From: Candidatus Aerophobota bacterium | Lineage (GTDB): Bacteria; Chlamydiota; Chlamydiia; Chlamydiales; Simkaniaceae | Reading direction: 5' to 3' | NCBI GenBank assembly: GCA_002401865.1 | Contig: NVUK01000010.1 | Span: forward strand, 1 to 47,630 | DNA: 47,630 nt | Shown here: piece by piece, positions 1 to 8,480 of the stretch | Layout: every line of letters starts with the position of its first letter | How positions within the stretch are numbered: the first letter of the stretch is position 1 | The notes under the pieces: model-generated | What the model saw: only the letters and a program-made list of their open reading frames with translations | Database searches by the model: none | Told to the model about the DNA's origin: nothing | Translations under genes and position numbers: made by a program

Positions 1-37
1 TTTGTTATAAAGAACAAGAATTAAAATATTGTTTATA

Positions 38-66
38 TTTAAAATAAACTAAAAATAGTGTATAAT
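38..66 (+). promoter_or_regulatory. Predicted sigma-70-type promoter of the six-gene unknown cluster
   Basis: A perfect -10 hexamer TATAAT (61-66) is preceded by TG two bases upstream of a purine-rich stretch and lies 17 nt from a -35-like TTTAAA (38-43). It sits 27 nt before the first start codon at 93. The surrounding 90 bases are extremely AT-rich. No other good promoter is seen before 5269, so the cluster may be one transcript. Confidence 0.55.
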
Positions 67-92
67 ATTGTTATAAAAGAGATGGGGATATA

Positions 93-1118
93 ATGGTTTT
101 AGGATCAATTACAGATATACTAGGTATGGCTAATGCGGCTGTGGAGATAGGTGATCAGTTATACGGAATGTGCCGTATGGGGGAGACTTTAAGCTCTAAA
201 GTGCTAGGCTATATGAGCGCTCCGTTCATGCAAAAAACACTTGAGCAAGAGTCGACTAGCGAGACGGGTACAAACCGGGTTATTAGAGAGGAGGCAAGGC
301 AGAGAGTCGAATCTAAAAAAATGCGGTTGAAGACACTATCTCAAACAGCAAGAAATATGGCTAAAAATTCAGGCCAGATGTTGCAACATATTCAAAAAAC
401 AAGTGCGCGCATAGATGTCTTAGAAAAACTTGTTACTATGCAACAAGCGGCAAATCCCAATGAATCAGAGCACGCGCCAGCGCTGCAGAATGAACTTAAG
501 CAAGAACTGCAAACCAGGGTAGAGGCGCGTAATCAGTTACTGGGTCAATACAATGCAAATCTTGTTCTTGTACAAGTCGAAATTGTGCAAAAAGAGGGCA
601 AATACCAATTTGAACAAATTAACGGATCAGAGCCCCAAATAGAGAGAACAGCGCTTAGAGAAAGAGCGCCTGTTTTAGGCACTGGACTAGGAATTTCTGG
701 TCAATCCACACATATCACAGAGCAGGCGTGTGCGCAGTGGCATTTAGAGCGTATAAAGCCAGAAGTTTTTATGCATGAACAAGAGATACGCATTTTAAAG
801 AAAGTAATAAAGCAAGAGCAAAATCCACAAGAGTTAGCTCTTTTGGAAAGAGAAATGCTTTGCTGGGAAGGGGATCTTTCTATTTTGAAAACACGTTTGG
901 CCGATTATGGCGCTATGGTGATCCACGCTAATGCTTCTTTACCAGCTACAGCTCGGCAAAAAATAAGAGAAGTGGATTTTTCTACTCTGTTTACACAGGA
1001 TGAGAGTCCGATGACAGTGCTGCAAGCTTCGGTGAAAAAGACGTACTATTCAGTAGTAGCAACATTTTTCTATTACTATGGGAATGAAAGTTTAAAGATT
1101 AAAGAAGGGAAAGAATAA
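93..1118 (+). CDS. Unknown coiled-coil protein, first gene of six-gene cluster
   Basis: I do not recognise this 341-residue protein. The first 45 residues are mildly hydrophobic and contain a glycine/alanine-rich amphipathic stretch. From about residue 50 to 290 it is rich in Gln, Glu, Lys and Arg with few prolines, suggesting long helices or coiled coil. It has no Sec signal peptide and no obvious enzyme motif. The ATG at 93 has a purine-rich RBS (gagatgggg) seven bases upstream. Its stop overlaps the start of the next gene (TAATG at 1116-1120), which suggests translational coupling. The section around residues 250-300 faintly resembles part of the next protein (a Glu-rich stretch, then LK-R--Y), so the two may be distant paralogs. 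A secreted effector is possible but unproven. Confidence 0.75.
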   Translation: MVLGSITDILGMANAAVEIGDQLYGMCRMGETLSSKVLGYMSAPFMQKTLEQESTSETGTNRVIREEARQRVESKKMRLKTLSQTARNMAKNSGQMLQHIQKTSARIDVLEKLVTMQQAANPNESEHAPALQNELKQELQTRVEARNQLLGQYNANLVLVQVEIVQKEGKYQFEQINGSEPQIERTALRERAPVLGTGLGISGQSTHITEQACAQWHLERIKPEVFMHEQEIRILKKVIKQEQNPQELALLEREMLCWEGDLSILKTRLADYGAMVIHANASLPATARQKIREVDFSTLFTQDESPMTVLQASVKKTYYSVVATFFYYYGNESLKIKEGKE

Positions 1119-2509
1119 TGGGATTAAGAGCCATTACAAACCAAGTAGTGCAAAGCGCTACATATACATTTAACAAAGTATGTCAAGTTACGCTCGTGGG
1201 AGCCGCTGCTCTTGCACTTTATAAAAATAGAGAGGCAATTTCTTCAGCTATTCAAGCAGTAGTACAAGCTTATAACGCAGAGCCAGTAGTAGAAGTTATG
1301 CGGGAAGGTTCTACAAATGAGACTGCTGTACCTAAGGCTACACCGAGGGATGTGGTAACAGAGCAGAAACAGAAATCAGCACAAGTTAAGGCAGACCTAC
1401 TTTTGCGTCGAAAACGTAGAAACGCAGCTGTATTAATGCAAGGAGTTGTGCGAGGTAGATCGGTTAGGCAAAACACGAAGAGAGAAGGCGAGGCAGCAAC
1501 GGTACTTCAGAAGAATGTACGTAGAGTATTAGCGAAGAGCAGAGTATCTTCAATAACGCATAGCGCAGCAAACGAGGTGCAAAAATTTGCTCAATCTGTA
1601 AATAGTTACAGTCAAGCAAAACATGCAGCATATGCTGAAACAAGATACCGGGCACGTGAGGACGCGACTAGTGAGGCCCATAGTGTTGTAAGGAACAATA
1701 AAGTTACTATAAATGGTGGTGAAATTGATGAAGAAACAAGAGCAGCTCATAATAAATTAGAGCGGTTTTTACGTTTGAATTCACCAGAATCTGATGGCGT
1801 GGCAACAAAGGGCAAATTTGTTGAATTGATGCCCGCAGTTTTAAAAATGGAACAAGATTTAAAAACAGCAAAATCAAATCTGATGATATGGGGATCGCGG
1901 GGCACTATGCTAAAGTTTGGAAAAAAGGAAGAGTTTAAACAGTTAGAGATAAAATCGTCTGAAATTACATGTTTAAAGGATAGAATAGTTGCTTATAGCA
2001 CGGGCACATTTCCTATTAAGAGAGACTCATATAAACAATCAGTTGAAGAGATTACAGTGCAAGAGAGTGCAGTTGGTCAAATTTCAGCAATAGAGAAAAG
2101 TGAGACGAGAGAAAAAAGCGCTTTAGAAGAGTGTGCTTTATTGCATATGTCCATTTTAGAAAGAGCAGAAGTTTGCACGAACGCTCCGTGGCAAAGTTAT
2201 CATCAAGAACGTTTAAATGAAGTGACAGAGAGATTAGATCCTGAAGTAGCGCAAACCCTGCAAAGCGAGCACCGTGAAGATAAACGCTCTTTAAGAGAGT
2301 TATACAATGCATGTCATGACAAATATTTAGAGTCGGCTGTAGTTTTTAGTAAGCAGCAAAAAGAATTAAGAAAGTCTCTACCAGGCAGTGACGAGGGAAC
2401 ACCTGAGCAGCAAGAGTGGAGAGAAGAGCGGTTAAATTATTATGCGCAGATGTATGCGCATTGTAATGAAACTGCAGATGCTATGCGTAAATGTGCGTTT
2501 GCATTTTAA
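1118..2509 (+). CDS. Unknown helical protein with two tandem IQ motifs; candidate host calmodulin-binding protein
   Basis: This 463-residue protein begins with an amphipathic segment and a hydrophobic helix (about residues 21-36, VCQVTLVGAAALALY), then a linker. Residues 103-140 hold two consecutive IQ motifs: MQGVVRGRSVR (107-117) and LQKNVRRVLAK (130-140). Both fit Q-x3-[RK]-x4-[RK], and the two Gln residues are exactly 23 positions apart, the spacing usual in myosin-type tandem IQ arrays. The rest (about 150-463) is charged, helical and probably coiled-coil. In eukaryotes IQ motifs bind calmodulin or related EF-hand proteins, so a host-directed role is a reasonable inference. No bacterial family is recognised. 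Start overlaps the stop of the upstream gene. Confidence 0.78.
   Translation: MGLRAITNQVVQSATYTFNKVCQVTLVGAAALALYKNREAISSAIQAVVQAYNAEPVVEVMREGSTNETAVPKATPRDVVTEQKQKSAQVKADLLLRRKRRNAAVLMQGVVRGRSVRQNTKREGEAATVLQKNVRRVLAKSRVSSITHSAANEVQKFAQSVNSYSQAKHAAYAETRYRAREDATSEAHSVVRNNKVTINGGEIDEETRAAHNKLERFLRLNSPESDGVATKGKFVELMPAVLKMEQDLKTAKSNLMIWGSRGTMLKFGKKEEFKQLEIKSSEITCLKDRIVAYSTGTFPIKRDSYKQSVEEITVQESAVGQISAIEKSETREKSALEECALLHMSILERAEVCTNAPWQSYHQERLNEVTERLDPEVAQTLQSEHREDKRSLRELYNACHDKYLESAVVFSKQQKELRKSLPGSDEGTPEQQEWREERLNYYAQMYAHCNETADAMRKCAFAF
1424..1537 (+). other. Region encoding two tandem IQ motifs
   Basis: Codons 103-140 of the 1118-2509 gene. Each repeat starts with Ala-Ala followed by hydrophobic residues and Gln, and each ends with the basic residues of the motif: Q108-x3-R112-G113-x3-R117 and Q131-x3-R135-R136-x3-K140. 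The first matches the complete IQ consensus including the Gly. The second has Arg in place of Gly, which occurs in many functional IQ motifs. Confidence 0.7.
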
Positions 2510-2537
2510 GAAAAAAAAATAATTAAGGGGAAAAATT

Positions 2538-3419
2538 ATGACAACAGTTATTGGGAAATTAGTAAGCCAAGCAAGCCAAGTTCTTGCTAAGGTTAAAATT
2601 CCACACGTTGCAGGCGCACTTGGAGCGCTTGTGGCAGGCTCTATTTGCAAGACATTATACGGTCATCACCAAGCTAAACAAGCATTAGCAGCCAAAAATG
2701 TAGAGATGCAAACACAGGTTACGCAGGACCGAGAGGAGTTGGAAGTAGATAAGAAGATCTTATTGAATGTCAATGGTAGAAAACTTGACGATTTTGGAAA
2801 ACTACTAGTGCAACAAGGATTAACAGCTGCCCAGATGGCATTAGCTCTAATGGCCTCAGGAGGAGGAGAAGGTGAGCGTAAAGTGCAAGCTACCATAAAC
2901 GATCAAATAGCAACTTTCAAAGAGTTTTTAGGAAAACATGGAGCTACCTTTAGCAAAACATCTCAGCAAAATTTGGAAATTTTTGTGGCAAACAATACAA
3001 CAACACCAGTGCATAAATTAAAAGCGTTGATGAAGTGTAATAATGTTATGCAGTTAGCACAGGCAACAGTGATTGCATCTGATCAGTATGAGAAAAATAG
3101 TATGGTTCACGAGTTAGAAAGCTTAGAAGCGTTGGCGCTATCAAAACAAAAAGTGGATGGTGCAGAAAAATTTTTAAAAAGTGAGCTTCCAATATTGGTA
3201 GAGCGAAAAGCGGGATTTGAAAAAATGTTAGAGAATCTTAACAATCCAAAATTTAGTTTTGAGAATTTGTTTCGCGGTCCAAATAAGAAAATGCCAGAAA
3301 TGAGAAAAAAAATAGAAGTTGTAATAGCGAAATTAGATGGAAAAATATCTATGCTGCGTAAGACTTTGGAAAGAATATCCAAGACGCATGCTGATGAGAA
3401 TGTGGCTTTTAGTAAATAA
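2538..3419 (+). CDS. Unknown helical protein, tandem paralog copy 1
   Basis: The protein has 293 residues and no recognised function. The N-terminal 60 residues hold an amphipathic helix and a hydrophobic Gly/Ala-rich segment (about 24-41, HVAGALGALVAGSICKTL). A conserved central block reads QMALALMASGGGEGERK (about 96-112), and the C-terminal half is Lys/Glu-rich and probably helical. The gene directly downstream (3449) is a clear paralog; identity is high in the first 55 residues, the GGGEGERK block and the last 30 shared codons. The RBS is AAGGGG. The sequence has no Sec signal. Position in the cluster suggests co-expression with the IQ-motif protein. Confidence 0.78.
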   Translation: MTTVIGKLVSQASQVLAKVKIPHVAGALGALVAGSICKTLYGHHQAKQALAAKNVEMQTQVTQDREELEVDKKILLNVNGRKLDDFGKLLVQQGLTAAQMALALMASGGGEGERKVQATINDQIATFKEFLGKHGATFSKTSQQNLEIFVANNTTTPVHKLKALMKCNNVMQLAQATVIASDQYEKNSMVHELESLEALALSKQKVDGAEKFLKSELPILVERKAGFEKMLENLNNPKFSFENLFRGPNKKMPEMRKKIEVVIAKLDGKISMLRKTLERISKTHADENVAFSK

Positions 3420-3448
3420 GATTTAAGTAAAATAGAAGGGGGAAAATC

Positions 3449-4345
3449 ATGACAACAGTTATTAGAAGATTAGTAGGCCAAGCAGCTCAAATGCTTTCAA
3501 AAGTTAAAACTCCACACGTTGCAGGCGCTCTTGGAGCTCTTTTGACAGGCTCTATTTGCAAGACATTGTATAGTAATCACCGAGCTAAACAAGCATTAGC
3601 AGCCAAAAACGTAGAGATGCAAACGCAGGTTAGGCCGAGAAGCGAGGGGTGTGAGAGCTTAAAGAGAGTCTTATTGCATGCCGATGGTAAAAAACTTGGT
3701 GGTTCGGGAGTAGTTGCAGTGAAACAAGGATTGAGATCTGCTCAGATGGCATTAGCTTTAATGGCCTCAGGAGGAGGAGAAGGTGAGCGTAAAATGCAAG
3801 CTACCATAACCGCTCAAATAGCAATTTTCAAAGAGTGTTTAGGAAAATATGGGAAGAGTTGTAGTGATGTAGCCGAGAAGTCTGCGCAACATTTTGTGAA
3901 ACAAGGACTAATACAACCAGCTGGTAAATTAAGAATGTTGATGAAGTGTAATGAGTCTATTCAGTTAGCACTGGCAACAGTGATTGCATCCGATCAGTAT
4001 AAGAAAAATAGTATGGGCCGCGAGTTCGTATATGTAAAACAAGCTGCAAAGTTGAAACAAGAATTAGATAGAGTAGAAGAAAATTTAACAGGTCGGATTT
4101 CATCCTTACTAACACAACGAGCGCAGATGGCAGTAGCTTTAAAGAAAGTTAGTAGTATATTTTCTTCCGTTACGGATTTGGTTCGTGGTAGTGCTCAGCA
4201 AACAAAGGCAATGAGAAGTCAACTAACAGCTTCAATAGCAAAATTAGATGGAACAATATCTATGCTGCGTAAGACTTTGGAAGAATATCCAAGACACATG
4301 CTGATGCGCTTGCGGAGTTTAGTAAATAATATTTCAGTAAAATAG
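3449..4345 (+). CDS. Unknown helical protein, tandem paralog copy 2 with frameshifted C-terminus
   Basis: This 298-residue protein is a paralog of the 2538-3419 product: same N-terminal hydrophobic segment, same ALMASGGGEGERK block, same AKLDG-ISMLRKTLE near the end. The middle has diverged more. Near the 3' end one A is missing relative to copy 1 (TTGGAAAGAATATCC at 3366-3380 versus TTGGAAGAATATCC at 4277-4290). The frame therefore changes, the last 14 residues of copy 1 are replaced by about 20 unrelated ones, and the ancestral TAA is read through to a TAG that is intergenic in copy 1. Function is unknown. Its RBS is GAAGGGGG. Confidence 0.78.
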   Translation: MTTVIRRLVGQAAQMLSKVKTPHVAGALGALLTGSICKTLYSNHRAKQALAAKNVEMQTQVRPRSEGCESLKRVLLHADGKKLGGSGVVAVKQGLRSAQMALALMASGGGEGERKMQATITAQIAIFKECLGKYGKSCSDVAEKSAQHFVKQGLIQPAGKLRMLMKCNESIQLALATVIASDQYKKNSMGREFVYVKQAAKLKQELDRVEENLTGRISSLLTQRAQMAVALKKVSSIFSSVTDLVRGSAQQTKAMRSQLTASIAKLDGTISMLRKTLEEYPRHMLMRLRSLVNNISVK

Positions 4346-4358
4346 AAGGGGAATAAAA

Positions 4359-4592
4359 ATGATAAAACAAATTGCAAGTGTAGCTTTTTCGGCTGCAAAA
4401 TTCGTAGTTAGGTGTGCGACAAAAGATATCCCTACACTGGTGTGTGCTGTGGCCATCACTGACGCTATTGCTTATAGATGTTTGAATAAAGGAATGGTGG
4501 CAAGTCTTCAATCTGCTCAGAGCAGTGAAGTGTTACCAGAGACCAAATCTTTTTGGGATCGCTTATTTACAAGCGGTGGAGGAGAAAAATAA
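4359..4592 (+). CDS. Small hydrophobic protein of the unknown cluster
   Basis: The product has 77 residues. Residues 1-45 alternate small and hydrophobic residues and could form one amphipathic and one membrane-inserting helix. The tail is polar and ends in Gly-Gly-Gly-Glu-Lys. Its layout resembles the N-terminal 60 residues of the neighbouring larger proteins (short amphipathic helix, Lys/Arg, hydrophobic helix with Cys), so it may be a truncated or stand-alone version of that N-terminal module. GAAGGGG serves as RBS. The stop overlaps the next start as TAATG (4590-4594). No function can be assigned. Confidence 0.65.
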   Translation: MIKQIASVAFSAAKFVVRCATKDIPTLVCAVAITDAIAYRCLNKGMVASLQSAQSSEVLPETKSFWDRLFTSGGGEK

Positions 4593-5269
4593 TGGCAACA
4601 ATAATAGGAATTACCAGCGCTAGTTTGCCTGCCTTAGTGGCAGTAGAGAGAAGAGTGGAAACATTTTTTCAAACGGATAAAGCGTTAAGCTCTATATACG
4701 CTAAGGCTCAAGCGAAGTGGACAATAGCTTCTCAGCGCCTGCAGTTCAGCAAATCTATGACCATAATGGGACGTATGCAGCGTGCAACATCTGTTTTAAA
4801 TACAGCTGAAAAAGGTGCGCTTGTTGTCCGTGTTGCAGAGCTGGACAAAGTCGCAGTAGTTTTACGCGCTAGGGCTGAAACAATAGCTAATCCGTCAACT
4901 ATGTGGCAGAAAGTAACATTTCAATTCATGAGCTCATCGGCACTAGAGCAAGCCTTAGTCACTAACAATACAGCTTTACGCCTTGTTGATAGTTATAGAA
5001 GAGCGTTAAGAGCAGTTATTGAGCCGCCTGTTGTTATTGAGCCGCCCGTTGTTGTAGAAAAATCTGAGGCATTAACAAGGAAGGAAATGGAGCTGAAATT
5101 GCGTTATACAGGATTTGGAGAGGCTACACAAGAGAAGGAGTTACAAGCAGAAGGCTATTCTCAGAGATATCAAGCCTATACTACCTATTGTAGAGACGTT
5201 GAAAATTGTCGACCAAACGCTGATCTTCAAAGGCATTTTGAGGAAATAGAGCGCTATCTTGCTAGTTAA
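4592..5269 (+). CDS. Unknown helical protein, last gene of the cluster
   Basis: I chose the ATG at 4592 because GGAGGAG lies just upstream and it overlaps the previous stop as TAATG; an in-frame alternative at 4553 would read through the upstream gene without an RBS. The 225-residue product has a short hydrophobic N-terminus, long Ala/Arg/Lys/Glu-rich helical stretches, and a direct repeat IEPPVV-IEPPVV (about residues 144-156) that separates the helical part from a more acidic, Tyr-containing C-terminal part. The last codons overlap the convergent mutS stop by 8 nt. Function is unknown. Confidence 0.72.
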   Translation: MATIIGITSASLPALVAVERRVETFFQTDKALSSIYAKAQAKWTIASQRLQFSKSMTIMGRMQRATSVLNTAEKGALVVRVAELDKVAVVLRARAETIANPSTMWQKVTFQFMSSSALEQALVTNNTALRLVDSYRRALRAVIEPPVVIEPPVVVEKSEALTRKEMELKLRYTGFGEATQEKELQAEGYSQRYQAYTTYCRDVENCRPNADLQRHFEEIERYLAS

Positions 5270-7736
5270 ATAACTCCATTTGATCGCCGCTTTTTTCTTG
5301 TTTTTTGAAAGGAGAGGCGCTTTTCGAGTGGGGCGCAATATCCTCTAAATGTTTTAAATACGTATTCGCAGCCTTAATAACAGGCTCGGGCAGTCCCGCT
5401 AGTTTTGCTACATGCACGCCGTAACTCTTGCTTGCAGGACCTTTAATTAGCTTATGCAAAAAAGTGATGTGGTCGCCACTAACTTTGGCTGCAACGCTAT
5501 AGTTTTTCACCCGAGTGTGTTGCGCGCTTAATGCGCAAAGTTCTGAGTAGTGGGTTGCAAATAACGTTTTTACCCCCTCTCCTTCAATCTCTAATAAATA
5601 CTCCACTACAGCCTTAGCTATCGCTATCCCATCATATGTGCTGGTTCCTCGACCTATTTCATCCAGTATTACCAAAGAGCGAGAGGTGGCATGGTGCAGA
5701 ATATGCGCTGTTTCCTTCATTTCCACCATAAAAGTGGAATCTCCAAGCATTAGATTGTCACTAGCGCCAATACGGGTGAAGACCTGGTCTACAATGCCAA
5801 TATGCGCCTCTTTACAGGGGATATAAGAGCCTATTTGGGCCATGATCGTCAAAAGGGCTACTTGGCGAATATAAGTCGATTTACCGGCCATATTAGGGCC
5901 TGTGATGATACGTGTCTGCTCTACTGAGGGGTCTAAATAGACATCGTTGGCGATAAAGGTTTCTGCAAGGAGCTTTTTCTCTAAAAGAGGGTGGCGTCCT
6001 TCTTGGATTCTTAGTATTTTACTGTTATCGACCAGGGGTTTGGTGTACCGGTAGGTTTTAGCTGCTAGGGCTAGCGATAAGAGAGTATCGATGCGCGCTA
6101 TAACTTGTGAAAAAGAGCAAAGTGTAGATACTTGCTCAGACACCTGTATAGCAAGGTCAACAAGTAGCCTTTTTTCACAGGCCATAATATTGTCATCGGC
6201 ATGGAGCAGTTTATCTTCAAATTCTTTAAGAGCTTTATACGTATAGCGCTCAGCATTGACCAGGGTTTGGCGCCTTTCTAAAAAATCAGGAACTAGGTGC
6301 GTGGCACCTTTACTTACTTCAATGCAGTAACCAAATGTTTTGCTAAAGACAAGTTTTAAGGTTTTGATGCCTGTACTTTCTTTAAGCTCTTCTTGCATTT
6401 GTAGTAGTTTGGCTTGGCTATTTTCTTTAAGATTATAGTAGGTGTCGAGCTCTTGATTAAAGCCTATGCGAATAGTTCTTTTGTCTCCTACTTTGGCAGG
6501 AGGGTCATCTACAAGTGCTTTTGTTATATGTAGAGCTAAAGGGATAGAGTCTGGTAGTGCATAAAAACCTTTCTGTAGCAGGGGAGCTATTGCATTGGCT
6601 AAAAGAGCTTTTACTTGAGGGAAAATTGTTAGCGACGTGGCTAGAGCTAAAAGGTCTTTAGCTCCTCCTTGACGTAAACTGATTCTGACACTTAAACGCT
6701 CTGTATCGTTTATTTGTTTTAATAGTTGTTCTAAGCGCGAGGTAAGTGGAGGATCGGTAAGTAGATTGTCAATGGCACTATGTTTTTCATGAATTGCTTC
6801 CACATTTACCAAAGGTTTTAAAACCAGCTCTCTAAAAAGCCTTCCTCCCATGGGAGTTTTGGTAAAATCTAAATGCTCAATTAGGGATAGGGAGTGTTTT
6901 CCACGTGCTTTTTTGATGTCGATATCGAGATGGTCAATAGTTAAAGAGTCGAGTTTCATTTCATTTTCTTGAGAAAAATAGGTGAGATTAGCAGCAAAAT
7001 CAGCGGGGGCGTGCATCTGCTCCTGTAAATATTTAATCAAAGCGCCAGTAGCAATAACCGCTGCACTTTTTCCATATAGAGGGTCGCGTTCTTGGTTTCT
7101 AATACTTTGATACAATTCGCTGGATTCTTTTAGGTCAAAATACCACGCATCTTTAACATTTTCGCGGCACGTTTGAGTGTATGTTTCAAAGAAAGAAGAG
7201 AGCTCTTTTCGTGTTTGTTTAGAGAGTAAAAACTCTTTAGGAGCGCGTTGGGCTATTTCTCTTAAGCAGTCGCTACCTTTGGGAAGTTCTGTGACAAGTA
7301 ATTGGCGCGTGGTCATTTCTAAAAAAGCGAGCCCTACTGTTTGGTTTAGAACATGGATGGAGGCAAAGTAATTACTTTTTTTTGCATCGAGTAGGTCGGA
7401 GGAGAGAGCTGTTCCTGAAGAGACTGTTCTTACAACTTTGCGTCCCATTATTTTTTGCGTTTCATCAGTAGGGGGTGTTTGCTCTGCGATAGCGACTAAA
7501 ATACCTTGATCTACGAGTTTTGGAAGGTAGGTATCCAAACTTTGCACGGGCACGCCGCTCATTAAAATATTACCTCTTTTGGTAAGGGTAATACCTGTAG
7601 CCTTAGATAACAGCTCAGCATCTTCATGAAAAGCTTCGTAAAAGTCTCCCAGACGAAATAACAGTAAGGCTCCTGGCGCTTGTTGTTTACACTCTTTCCA
7701 TTGCCCCATCATGGGCGTGTCCCCTTTGCCTTTCAT
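5262..7736 (-). CDS. mutS: DNA mismatch repair protein MutS
   Basis: MutS recognises mispaired bases and couples recognition to ATP-driven repair. The N-terminal mismatch-binding domain has the F-x-E signature in LGDFYEAF. The ATPase domain carries Walker A GPNMAGKST (about residue 613 of 824), the signature DSTFMVEM, and Walker B DEIGRGTSTYDG (about 692) followed by FATHY. I place the start at the ATG at 7736; a TTG at 7796 would add 20 basic residues not typical of the family. It ends in a short C-terminal tail MELFN. The gene overlaps the convergent unknown gene by 8 nt. It lies downstream of a hypothetical gene in the same order as CT793-CT792 in C. trachomatis. Confidence 0.97.
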   Translation of the reverse strand: MKGKGDTPMMGQWKECKQQAPGALLLFRLGDFYEAFHEDAELLSKATGITLTKRGNILMSGVPVQSLDTYLPKLVDQGILVAIAEQTPPTDETQKIMGRKVVRTVSSGTALSSDLLDAKKSNYFASIHVLNQTVGLAFLEMTTRQLLVTELPKGSDCLREIAQRAPKEFLLSKQTRKELSSFFETYTQTCRENVKDAWYFDLKESSELYQSIRNQERDPLYGKSAAVIATGALIKYLQEQMHAPADFAANLTYFSQENEMKLDSLTIDHLDIDIKKARGKHSLSLIEHLDFTKTPMGGRLFRELVLKPLVNVEAIHEKHSAIDNLLTDPPLTSRLEQLLKQINDTERLSVRISLRQGGAKDLLALATSLTIFPQVKALLANAIAPLLQKGFYALPDSIPLALHITKALVDDPPAKVGDKRTIRIGFNQELDTYYNLKENSQAKLLQMQEELKESTGIKTLKLVFSKTFGYCIEVSKGATHLVPDFLERRQTLVNAERYTYKALKEFEDKLLHADDNIMACEKRLLVDLAIQVSEQVSTLCSFSQVIARIDTLLSLALAAKTYRYTKPLVDNSKILRIQEGRHPLLEKKLLAETFIANDVYLDPSVEQTRIITGPNMAGKSTYIRQVALLTIMAQIGSYIPCKEAHIGIVDQVFTRIGASDNLMLGDSTFMVEMKETAHILHHATSRSLVILDEIGRGTSTYDGIAIAKAVVEYLLEIEGEGVKTLFATHYSELCALSAQHTRVKNYSVAAKVSGDHITFLHKLIKGPASKSYGVHVAKLAGLPEPVIKAANTYLKHLEDIAPHSKSASPFKKQEKSGDQMELFN

Positions 7737-7833
7737 CGTAATAGTGGTCCTGGTACGTTTTTTTGACTTTTTAAAGTTTAGCGAATTTGCTTCCAAATTG
7801 CAAGAGAGGCGTGGTGTATGTGAAGTGGAGAGT

Positions 7834-8337
7834 TTAAGGGCGGGCTTTTACTTTTTTAAGTAGGGAGAGAAAAAAGGTTTTAGCTTTGTGTTGTTTTTTT
7901 AAAAGGTTTTGGCGATCGTGCTCTATGATTTCCAGTGTTTCTTTTGCATCTTTGATGCCATGCTCAATTTGTAAAATAACACCCTCACACCACCTTCTAG
8001 ACTCTTTAATATCTTGTTGCATTTGTTCAAGGCGAGATAGAATTTCCTGGGGAGATTTGTTTATTTTCCCAAGAGTAAAGTCTTCTTTTGTTAAGCTTTT
8101 ATGGTTGTTGATAATTTGGCGCAGTTCAAATACGTCGATTAACAGGGGAAGAAAGAGTTCTTTAAAAGCATCTCTTAAACCCTTAGAAGCTTTGGTGGCG
8201 ATAATTTTTTTATTAGTCACAGCAGTTTTATTGATGGAGGCAATCGTGTCTGGTCCAATAAATGCTTTTAAAGGGGATTCCGTTAGCTTTTTATACCGTT
8301 TCTTTTTGAACTGATCAGACTGTTTTTCTTCACCCAT
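7834..8337 (-). CDS. Conserved chlamydial hypothetical protein between mutS and dnaG
   Basis: The product has 167 residues, is strongly basic (Lys-rich, pI clearly above 9) and is mostly helical; residues 90-150 look like a coiled coil. No signal peptide or membrane segment is visible. It sits between mutS and the divergent dnaG, the position occupied by CT793 in C. trachomatis, so it is probably that conserved chlamydial protein, though identity cannot be tested here. About 100 nt separate it from the mutS start, so the two are probably cotranscribed. Function is unknown. Confidence 0.7.
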   Translation of the reverse strand: MGEEKQSDQFKKKRYKKLTESPLKAFIGPDTIASINKTAVTNKKIIATKASKGLRDAFKELFLPLLIDVFELRQIINNHKSLTKEDFTLGKINKSPQEILSRLEQMQQDIKESRRWCEGVILQIEHGIKDAKETLEIIEHDRQNLLKKQHKAKTFFLSLLKKVKARP

Positions 8338-8480
8338 AGAGCAAAAAACCTTTTTTGTGGGTTACCTGGAGGATAATCTTAACAAATGTCCATAGCAAAA
8401 AAAAGTTTTATTTCAAACTCTTTTTGATTTTATTTTCACGGCACTGGCTCATTATTCTCTCTTTTTCTATACTCCAATCT

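Noticed and set aside
8355-8480. In-frame upstream ATG giving dnaG a 42-residue hydrophobic extension
   Set aside because: The extension is low-complexity, has no RBS, and the family N-terminus begins at the ATG at 8481.
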